Shown here piece after piece: positions 28,515 to 34,828 of a stretch of 52,652 nt of DNA. Position 1 is the stretch's first letter, and each line of letters opens with the position of its first letter. This DNA comes from Streptomyces sp. (lineage in GTDB: Bacteria; Actinomycetota; Actinomycetes; Streptomycetales; Streptomycetaceae). The stretch lies in contig NZ_JAPSKN010000005.1 of NCBI RefSeq assembly GCF_031181705.1, forward strand, positions 32,116-84,767. Reading direction: 5' to 3'. The position numbers and the translations under genes were made by a program. The notes under the pieces are model-generated. The model saw only the letters and a list, made by a program, of their open reading frames with translations. It was not told where the DNA came from and did no database searches.

Positions 28515-28649
28515 AGCACTGTCTCCTCAGAGGTGTCGCAGCTGGGTGTCGAGAGACCTCGCAGCCGGCTTGCCGGAGGCCGTCTCAGCTGGTGGGGGTG
28601 CGGGTGTGCACTTATCACCGTACGCCGTGTTTGAGGCACCGGTTTCCGG

Positions 28650-30098
28650 TCACCCCTCGCCGTCCGGCTCCCGGGACGCCGCCTCCGCCGCCTTCGCGGC
28701 AGCACTCCCCGGACGCTTACGAGCCACCCAACCCTCGATATTCCGCTGCTGACCACGGGCCACGGCCAGCGAACCGGGCGGCACGTCCTTCGTGATCACG
28801 GACCCGGCGGCGGTGTACGCGCCGTCCCCGACCGTGACAGGCGCCACAAACATGTTGTCCGAACCCGTCCGGCAATGGGACCCGACCGTCGTGTGGTGCT
28901 TCTCCTGACCGTCGTAGTTCACGAACACGCTCGCGGCGCCGATGTTCGTGTACTCACCGATCGTCGCGTCCCCCACGTACGACAGGTGAGGCACCTTCGT
29001 CCCCTCGCCGATGGAGGCGTTCTTCGTCTCCACGTACGTACCGATCTTGCCCTTCGCGCCCAGACGGGTCCCCGGACGCAAGTACGCGTACGGCCCGACC
29101 GACGCCCCCGCGCCCACCTCGGCGCCGTCGGCCACCGTGTTGTCCACGCGCGCACCGGCACCGACCCGGGTGTCCTTCAGCCGCGCGTTCGGACCGACCT
29201 CCGCGCCCTCGCCCAGATGCGTCGCGCCGTGCAGCTGCGTGCCCGGGTGGACGACGGCGTCCTGCTCGAACGTCACGGTCACGTCGACCCAGGTGGTCGC
29301 CGGATCGATGACGGTCACACCGGCGAGCATCGCCTCGGTCAGCAGCCGGTCGTTCAGAATGCGCCGGGCCTCGGACAGCTGCACCCGGTTGTTGATCCCG
29401 GCGATCTCGCGATGGTCCCCGGCAACCGAGGCCCCGACCCGGTGCCCGGCCTCCCGCAGGATCCCGAGCACGTCCGTCAGGTACTCCTCGCCCTGGCTGT
29501 TGTCCGTGCGCACCTTCTTCAGCGCGTCGGCGAGCAGTTGACCGTCGAACGCGAACACACCCGAGTTGATCTCCCGGATCGCCCGCTGGGCGTCGGTGGC
29601 GTCCTTGTGCTCGACGATCGCGGTGACGGCACCCGTGGCGTCGTCCCGCACGATCCGCCCGTAGCCCGTCGCGTCCGGCACCTCGGCGGTCAGCACGGTG
29701 ACCGCGTTGCCGTCGGCGGCGTGCGTCTCGGCGAGGGCCCGCAGGGTGGCGCCGGTCAGCAGGGGAGTGTCCCCGCACACGACGACGACGGTCCCGTCGA
29801 CGGACCCGCCGAGCTCCTCCAGGCCCATCCGGACGGCGTGCCCGGTGCCGTTCTGCTCGGCCTGCACGGCGGTACGGACGTCGGGGGCGATCTCGCCGAG
29901 GTGCGCGGTGACCTTCTCGCGCGCGTGGCCGACCACGACGACCAGGTGCTCGGGGTTCAGCTCGCCCGCCGCGGCGAGCACGTGCCCGACGAGGCTGCGA
30001 CCGCACAGCTCGTGCAGGACCTTGGGTGTGGCCGACTTCATACGGGTGCCCTCACCCGCTGCGAGAACGACGACGGCTGCCGGGCGGTTGGCGCTCAC
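28650..30098 (-). CDS. glmU: bifunctional UDP-N-acetylglucosamine pyrophosphorylase / glucosamine-1-phosphate acetyltransferase
   Basis: Catalyses the last two steps to UDP-GlcNAc, a peptidoglycan precursor. The N-terminal uridylyltransferase domain has the nucleotide motif [20 protein letters not shown]. The C-terminal half is a left-handed beta-helix of hexapeptide repeats ([40 protein letters not shown]) and carries the acetyltransferase. The GTG at 30098 ([14 protein letters not shown]) has GAAGGG 7 bp upstream and gives 482 residues; the longer frame back to 30251 would run through the tRNA gene and is rejected. A disordered basic/acidic tail ends the protein. Confidence 0.96.
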   Translation of the reverse strand: MSANRPAAVVVLAAGEGTRMKSATPKVLHELCGRSLVGHVLAAAGELNPEHLVVVVGHAREKVTAHLGEIAPDVRTAVQAEQNGTGHAVRMGLEELGGSVDGTVVVVCGDTPLLTGATLRALAETHAADGNAVTVLTAEVPDATGYGRIVRDDATGAVTAIVEHKDATDAQRAIREINSGVFAFDGQLLADALKKVRTDNSQGEEYLTDVLGILREAGHRVGASVAGDHREIAGINNRVQLSEARRILNDRLLTEAMLAGVTVIDPATTWVDVTVTFEQDAVVHPGTQLHGATHLGEGAEVGPNARLKDTRVGAGARVDNTVADGAEVGAGASVGPYAYLRPGTRLGAKGKIGTYVETKNASIGEGTKVPHLSYVGDATIGEYTNIGAASVFVNYDGQEKHHTTVGSHCRTGSDNMFVAPVTVGDGAYTAAGSVITKDVPPGSLAVARGQQRNIEGWVARKRPGSAAAKAAEAASREPDGEG

Positions 30099-30212
30099 GG
30101 GATGCCCTTCGGCTGTGGATGGGGTGGGGTGACATCCGCAGGATACCGGGGGGTTTTGTGCTCGACATGAGTGCGGGCCCCGACGTGATGTTCGGGGCCC
30201 GCACCGAGCAGC

Positions 30213-30284
30213 TCCGCCAGCTGGATTCGAACCAGCACTACAGGGCTTCAAAGGCCCGCGGGCTACCAGTTACCCCATGGCGGA
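30213..30284 (-). tRNA. tRNA-Gln, anticodon UUG
   Basis: On the minus strand the acceptor stem TCCGCCA pairs perfectly with TGGCGGA. The D arm (GGGTAACTGGTAGCCC), the anticodon arm (GGGC-CTTTGAA-GCCC, anticodon TTG at 30249-30251) and the T arm (GCTGG-TTCGAAT-CCAGC) all fold. It is 72 nt without an encoded CCA. The acceptor sequence and anticodon both indicate glutamine. It lies between glmU and a decayed gene. Confidence 0.92.
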
Positions 30285-30292
30285 TGGCTGCG

Positions 30293-30857
30293 TCAGACCT
30301 TACCCGAGGAGACGGATGCCGTGATCCCGGAGACCGTTCCGTGCCACCAGCCCTCGATGCGGCGGTACAAGTCTGCTCCTTGGGACACGCGAATCACCAG
30401 GCAACCGCGGTAGCTCTCGCCCACGTTCTTCCTGACGGTCCTCGGGTTGTGCCTTTTGCGCGTCGTCCTCCGCAGCGTGGCGACGTCGGCCCCCACCAGC
30501 CCGGCCCGGAAACGCTCGGCCCGTTCGACGTCCGCCGTGGCGTGAATCATCACGCGGTAGCGCCGACGTCCCTGCACGAAGAGGACGTTCTCCCGCCGGC
30601 GATGAACCGGTCCCGCGCCGAGAGGGGGCCCACTTCACCAGTTGCGGCCTCCTTGGTCTTCTGTCGCTCCCTGTCCCTGAAGGCCGGTTCGTGTTCCCCG
30701 CGCTTGCGTGCTGCGGGTGTCGCCTGCTCGGTCGGATCGCGACGCTCCGGCTTCTCTTCGAGCAGCCAGGCTCCGCCTCGATCCGGTCGTAGGTCCAACC
30801 CTGGAGCCGTAGCTCCCTGGCCTTGGATATCGGGTGGATTCGCAGCCGAACGGTCAC
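30293..30857 (-). pseudogene. decayed Streptomyces helix-turn-helix family gene
   Basis: Three frames on the minus strand together spell a protein family that I recall as common in Streptomyces. The N-terminal piece, from GTG 30857, is TVRLRIHPISKARELRLQGW, continuing to YDRIEAEPGCSK (the helix-turn-helix). A shifted frame (within 30550-30798) reads EKPERRDPTEQATPAARKR, continuing to GEVGPLSARDRFIAGG. A third frame (to the stop at 30293) reads RRRYRVMIHATADVERAERF, continuing to GCLVIRVSQGADLYRRIEGW. Where the pieces join, the rest of the first motif (around SSISLWVRDLP) and the middle of the domain appear deleted. At least two frameshifts and internal deletions are therefore needed. Intact relatives are of unknown function; the family match is from memory. 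Confidence 0.7.
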
Positions 30858-30914
30858 GGAGTGTGGTGTGGGCCAGTGCGGGAAACTCACCGGAAAACCG
30901 GCCGGGGGCGCCCG

Positions 30915-30920
30915 TAGGCT
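30915..30920 (+). promoter_or_regulatory. -10-like TAGGCT for a leaderless kinase mRNA
   Basis: TAGGCT matches the Streptomyces -10 pattern TAGNNT and ends 6 bp before the kinase ATG, the spacing expected if transcription starts at or next to the start codon. No ribosome-binding site precedes the ATG, and no good -35 was found. Confidence 0.4.
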
Positions 30921-30926
30921 GGGGGC

Positions 30927-32228
30927 ATGACCGCGACGGGGGAAGACCATGTGACGGCCCGGGGAGGGCCGTGGTGGTGGGCCAGGCGGCGCAGTGCCGT
31001 GTTCGATGTGAGCCTGGGTGTGGTGTCCGCGCTGGAGTGCGGCCTTGAGGGGATTCCGTTCGCCCGGGACGCGGGGGTCCCGGTCGCGGCGGGAGTGGTG
31101 TTCGGCGTGCTCGCCGGTGCCGTGCTGGTGGTGCGGCGGCGGTGGCCGATCGCGGTCGTGCTGGTCTCGGTCGCCATCACGCCGGCCCAGATGGGTTTCC
31201 TGCTGGGCATCGTCGGCCTGTACACGCTCGCCGCGGCCGAGCTGCCGCGGCGGATCATCGCCTCGCTGGCGGGGATGTCGCTGGTGGGGACGCTCATCGT
31301 GACGTTCGTGAAGACGCGGCAGGACATGGTCCGGGGGGACCTGGACCTGGGCGACTGGTTCGTGCCGTTCGCGGCGATCACGATGTCGCTGGGCTTCACC
31401 GCGCCCCCGGTGCTGCTCGGGCTGTACGTGGGGGCCCGGCGGCGGTTGATGGAGAGCCTGCGGGAGCGGGCGGACAGTCTGGAGCGGGAGCTTCAGCTGC
31501 TGGCCGAGCGGGCGGAGGAGCGGGCCGAGTGGGCCCGGAACGAGGAGCGGACGCGGATCGCCCGGGAGATGCACGACGTGGTGGCGCACCGGGTGAGTCT
31601 GATGGTGGTGCACGCGGCGGCGTTGCAGGCGGTGGCCCGGAAGGATCCCGAGAAGGCGGTGCGGAACGCCGCGCTGGTGGGGGACATGGGGCGGCAGGCG
31701 CTGACCGAGTTGCGGGAGATGCTCGGGGTGCTGCGCAGCGGTGGGAACGAGCGGCGTGTGCCGGCCGCGTCGGTGCCGCTGGCGGCGGTGGGGGCGGCCG
31801 CCGCGGCGGCGGCTTCGCGGGTGGCCGACGACGAGGGGCCGTCTCTCGCGGAGATCGAGGAGCTGGTGGGGCAGTCGGCTGCCGCGGGGATGGTGGTGGA
31901 CCTGTCGGTGGAGGGGAATCCCCGGTCGTATGCGCCGGAGGTGGAGCAGACGGCGTATCGGGTGGTGCAGGAGGCGCTGACGAACGTCCACAAGCACGCG
32001 GCGGGGGCGAAGACGTACGTGCGGCTGGCGCATCGGGTGTCGGAGATCGCGATGCAGGTGGAGAACGAGCCGCCGGGGGAGGAGGCGGCGTCGTCGGCGC
32101 GGTTGCCGTCCGGGGGGAACGGACTGGTGGGGATGAAGGAGCGGGTGGCGGCGCTGGGCGGGGTGTTCGTGTCGGGGCCGACGGACGCGGGGGGTTTCCG
32201 GGTGTCGGCGGTGATTCCGTCGTCGTAG
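30927..32228 (+). CDS. NarL-type sensor histidine kinase (orphan)
   Basis: 433-residue membrane kinase. Hydrophobic helices fill roughly residues 45-165, with little extracellular sequence, so it may sense within the membrane. A coiled linker (LRERADSLERELQLLAERAE) leads to the HisKA_3 dimerisation domain RIAREMHDVVAHRVSLMVV, where His216 is phosphorylated. The ATPase domain has the N box EALTNVHKHA and the G box GGNGLVGMKERVAALGG. No response regulator gene is next to it. It converges with the SUKH-3 gene. Confidence 0.9.
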   Translation: MTATGEDHVTARGGPWWWARRRSAVFDVSLGVVSALECGLEGIPFARDAGVPVAAGVVFGVLAGAVLVVRRRWPIAVVLVSVAITPAQMGFLLGIVGLYTLAAAELPRRIIASLAGMSLVGTLIVTFVKTRQDMVRGDLDLGDWFVPFAAITMSLGFTAPPVLLGLYVGARRRLMESLRERADSLERELQLLAERAEERAEWARNEERTRIAREMHDVVAHRVSLMVVHAAALQAVARKDPEKAVRNAALVGDMGRQALTELREMLGVLRSGGNERRVPAASVPLAAVGAAAAAAASRVADDEGPSLAEIEELVGQSAAAGMVVDLSVEGNPRSYAPEVEQTAYRVVQEALTNVHKHAAGAKTYVRLAHRVSEIAMQVENEPPGEEAASSARLPSGGNGLVGMKERVAALGGVFVSGPTDAGGFRVSAVIPSS

Positions 32229-32253
32229 CTCCGCCCTGGTCCCGGGGTCCGGG

Positions 32254-32748
32254 TCAGCCGGTGGTGAGGCGGGCCGGTGCGGTGCCGGCGATGAGGGTGG
32301 TCAGGCCCTGGTCGATGTCGGCGCCGAGGTACCAGTCGCCGGTGTGGTCGAGGGTGTAGACGCGGCCTTCGGTGTCGATGGCGAGCAGGGCCTGGGTGTC
32401 GGTTTCCGCGCCGAGGGGGCAGACCTCGGTGTCGAGGGCGCGGCCGAGGTCGCCGAGGGTGCGGGCCATGTGGAGGCCGTGCAGCGGGTCGAGGTGGAGG
32501 GTGGCGGGGGCCACCTGGCGGCCGGGGCCGGTGGGGGTGATGTGGAGTCCGCCGAATTCGGCCCAGGCCTCGACGGCCGCGGGGAAGACGGTGTGGCGGT
32601 GGCCGGCGGGGGAGACGTGGTCGCGCAGGGCGTCGGCCCAGATCTCGGCCTGTTTGATGTCCCAGCGTCCGGGGTGCCAGCCGGCGGCGCGCAGGGCGGC
32701 GTCGACGGGGACGGCGAATCGGGTGGTAGAGGTGCGGTCGGTGTGCAT
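32254..32748 (-). CDS. SUKH-3 domain immunity-type protein
   Basis: 164-residue single-domain protein. It begins LRAAGWHPGRWDIKQAEIWA, followed by FPAAVEAWAEFGGLHITPTG, and has GRVYTLDHTGDWYLGADIDQ near the end, a pattern I recognise as the SUKH-3 branch of the SMI1/KNR4 superfamily. SUKH proteins are known immunity factors that bind and neutralise nuclease and deaminase toxins. The gene lies 91 bp downstream of a deaminase-like gene on the same strand, so the two may be a toxin/immunity pair. No catalytic residues are expected. ATG after GAAGGG. Confidence 0.8.
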   Translation of the reverse strand: MHTDRTSTTRFAVPVDAALRAAGWHPGRWDIKQAEIWADALRDHVSPAGHRHTVFPAAVEAWAEFGGLHITPTGPGRQVAPATLHLDPLHGLHMARTLGDLGRALDTEVCPLGAETDTQALLAIDTEGRVYTLDHTGDWYLGADIDQGLTTLIAGTAPARLTTG

Positions 32749-32839
32749 CTGCCCTTCGTCTCGTCGAGGTGACGGGGTGGCGCGTGGGAGGGCGCGCTGG
32801 AGTGTCCGGTCGTGCGGGTGTGGGGGGGGTGGGGGCGCG

Positions 32840-33427
32840 TCAGCTCCGGGGCGCGGGGTCGACTATGCGGACGCCGAAGTGGGCGCTGAGCGCGGTGCAG
32901 GCGCGGCAGGGGGTGGCGAAGCTGCCGTGGAGGGGGTCGCCGTCCTCGCGGATGCGCCGGGCGGTGAGTTTGGCGTGCTTGAGGGCTTTGCGTGCCTCGC
33001 CGTTGGTCATGGGTCTGCGGGCGGCGCGTTTGCTGCGGGCGGCGTCGGCGGCGGCGATGTGGCGGGAGATGAGGATGGTCTCGGCGCAGCGGCCGGTGAA
33101 GCGGTCGCGTTGGGCGCTGGTGAGGGTGTCGAGGAAGTCCTGGACGAGGGGGTGCAGGGCGGGGGGTGTGTCGCCGCGGGCGGCGGTGCCGGTGAGGGTG
33201 GCGCCGCGGACGGAGAGGGCGGCGGCGACGGTGGGGAGGATGCCGTCGCGGCGGTGGAGGAGGACGGGGGTGCGGGCGGCCTCGGCGGCGCTCCAGCCGA
33301 TGCGGGGGTCGCCGGCCCGTGGCTCGCCGTTGCGCGGGTCGTTGTGGCGCGGGTCGGCGCCGTGTGGGGCGCCGTTTCGTGGGTCGGCGGACCTGCCGGT
33401 GTGTGGTCCCGTCTGTGTCGCGTTCAT
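32840..33427 (-). CDS. YwqJ-like deaminase-fold protein (toxin-type)
   Basis: 195 residues. The N-terminal 45 residues are low-complexity with DPRxG repeats. The rest resembles YwqJ-family deaminases found at the C-termini of polymorphic toxins. The zinc and catalytic motifs are RCAETILISRHI (Cys114, Glu116) and TPCRACTALSAHFGV (Cys174, Cys177), matching the [HC]xE...PCxxC pattern of the deaminase superfamily. It is predicted to deaminate a nucleic-acid base or nucleotide, acting in the cytosol. There is no signal peptide and no secretion module such as WXG, Rhs or PT repeats. ATG preceded by GGAGGGG. SUKH-3 follows. Confidence 0.75.
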   Translation of the reverse strand: MNATQTGPHTGRSADPRNGAPHGADPRHNDPRNGEPRAGDPRIGWSAAEAARTPVLLHRRDGILPTVAAALSVRGATLTGTAARGDTPPALHPLVQDFLDTLTSAQRDRFTGRCAETILISRHIAAADAARSKRAARRPMTNGEARKALKHAKLTARRIREDGDPLHGSFATPCRACTALSAHFGVRIVDPAPRS

Positions 33428-33586
33428 GATCGTCTTCCCCTCCGTGCATCCCCCGGGAGGTCACAGACTGCCAAATGCCGTGGCTCGTGCGGAAGCTGGG
33501 GCGTGGCGACACGCCCGTAGCGGGGCGTGGCGTCACGGTGGGGTGACGCCTGGTCACGGAGGCGGAGGGGGTGCGGACCGGCGCCG

Positions 33587-33615
33587 GTGACCGGTGTCGT
33601 CGTACCGCATAGGCT
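33587..33615 (+). promoter_or_regulatory. housekeeping-type promoter for the WHH-SUKH gene
   Basis: GTGACC (33587-33592) and TAGGCT (33610-33615) are separated by 17 bp, close to the Streptomyces vegetative consensus TTGACN-N17-TAGNNT. The start of transcription would be near 33622, leaving about 190 nt of leader before the ATG at 33816. Confidence 0.45.
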
Positions 33616-33747
33616 GTCGGCACCGCGGCCGATGCGGTGATCCGTTCGGGGATCGATGCAGTGAACCGGAGGGTGATCCGTGAGGTGGGCGCGTGCGGTG
33701 ACGGTGGGCCGAGGCGCACCGTGGTCGAGACAGAAGACGTGACAGTC

Positions 33748-33790
33748 GATACGGGCCGTAGTGCGCCAAAGGTGGTGGATACGGGTCGTA
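33748..33790. repeat. two palindromic direct repeats in the toxin-cluster promoter region
   Basis: GATACGGGCCGTA (33748-33760) recurs as GATACGGGTCGTA (33778-33790), exactly 30 bp or about three helical turns apart. Each core (TACGG-G-CCGTA) is palindromic. They lie 25-70 bp before the WHH-SUKH start, in the 388-bp gap between divergent toxin-type genes, and look like operator sites. The remainder of that gap has a promoter (33587-33615) and no gene I would support. Confidence 0.5.
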
Positions 33791-33815
33791 CAGAGTGCCG
33801 CAGGGGGCAACCGCC

Positions 33816-34820
33816 ATGACGACAGGTCGGCTCGGGCAGCAAGCCGCGCCGCCGAACGCGGCCTACGCCGGGCAGGTCGTGCATTTCCCGGACCCGGTCC
33901 GGGCGGCCCGTCACCCGAGAGGGGTACGGGTGGACGAGCGTGGTTACCCCGACTTCTCGCCCTATGCGCGTGCGGCCGCGGAGATCGCGGAGCCGCCGGA
34001 GGGTTTCGGCGTCGACGAGTTGCGGCTGACGGACTACGTGTCGGCGAACATGGCGCTGGCGGCGTCCGGGCACGCGTTGTGGGACACGGTGCCCGCGGTG
34101 GCGACGCCGCACGGCTGGACGTGGCACCACGTGGTGGGCTCGCGGCGGCTGGAGCTGGTCCCGGTCGAGGTGAAGGCGCTGCTGCGGCATCACGGCGGGG
34201 TGGCCACGTCGGGCGTCGACCATGCCAAGCGGGGCACGCGGCCGTTGCAGGAGACGCGTCCGGCGCACTTCGGGCTGCCCAAGTCGGGTGTGGCGGTGAC
34301 GGAGTCGCAGGTGCAGGGCGTCGAGGAGGACCTCGGCTACCGGCTGCCGGGTGCGTACCGGTCGTTTCTGAAGGCGGCGGGGGGTTGCGCGCCGGTGGGT
34401 GCCGCGCTCGACGCGGAGCTGGGGCTGCTGATCGACCAGCCGTTCTTCACGGTGCGCGACGAGGCGGCGGTCAACGACCTGGTGTACGTCAACAAGTGTC
34501 TGCGTGACCATCTGACCAAGGACTACCTGGGGGTCTCCTTCGTCCAGGGCGGCCTGCTGGCCGTGAAGGTGAAGGGCGAGCGGATCGGCTCGGTGTGGTT
34601 CTGCGCGTACGACGACGTGCGGGACGTGGATCCCTCGCTGCCGCCGGCGGAGCGGGTGGAGCGGCTGCTGCTGCCGTGCGGGGACGACTTCGACGTCTTC
34701 CTGTCGCGGCTGGCCGGCGATCCGCCGGAGTTGGAGACGGTGGCGAACCTGATGGTGGACGGCGGGTTCGCGCGTGTGGTGCCGGTGGACGCGGTGTCGT
34801 CGTCGGCCGTGGGGGAGTGA
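33816..34820 (+). CDS. WHH-type nuclease domain fused to SUKH immunity domain
   Basis: 334 residues with two parts. Residues about 20-140 resemble the WHH branch of HNH nuclease toxins: GYPDFSPYARAAAEI, a middle helix region, then GWTWHHVVGSRRLELVPVEV with W103-H104-H105 and LLRHHGG. Relatives typically read G(W/Y)xWHH...MQLVPxxVHxxxxHxGG. The second conserved His is less clear here (VEVKALL instead of VHxxI). Residues about 165-330 are a SMI1/KNR4 (SUKH) domain: ESQVQGVEEDLGYRLPGAYR, FLKAAGG, and the C-terminal FDVFLSRL. In this superfamily WHH domains are toxins and SUKH proteins are their antidotes, so one chain would hold both. ATG 33816 follows CAGGGGG; GTG 33795 is an alternative. The next gene starts 8 bp after the stop. 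Confidence 0.72.
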   Translation: MTTGRLGQQAAPPNAAYAGQVVHFPDPVRAARHPRGVRVDERGYPDFSPYARAAAEIAEPPEGFGVDELRLTDYVSANMALAASGHALWDTVPAVATPHGWTWHHVVGSRRLELVPVEVKALLRHHGGVATSGVDHAKRGTRPLQETRPAHFGLPKSGVAVTESQVQGVEEDLGYRLPGAYRSFLKAAGGCAPVGAALDAELGLLIDQPFFTVRDEAAVNDLVYVNKCLRDHLTKDYLGVSFVQGGLLAVKVKGERIGSVWFCAYDDVRDVDPSLPPAERVERLLLPCGDDFDVFLSRLAGDPPELETVANLMVDGGFARVVPVDAVSSSAVGE

Positions 34821-34828
34821 CGTCAGCG

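Noticed and set aside
30213..30284. tRNA-Gln considered as an attachment site of an integrated element
   Set aside because: No integrase gene and no second copy of the tRNA 3' end was seen in the window; the decayed gene lies on the 5' side of the tRNA.
33637..33819. 60-codon plus-strand frame whose TGA overlaps the ATG of the WHH-SUKH gene (ATGA)
   Set aside because: The overlap is tempting as a coupled leader gene, but third positions lack the strong G/C bias of the neighbours, no ribosome-binding site is present, and the frame covers the palindromic repeats.
32840..34820. Biosynthetic gene cluster considered for the accessory region
   Set aside because: No polyketide, peptide, terpene or RiPP enzyme is encoded; all recognisable domains are toxin/immunity or regulatory types.
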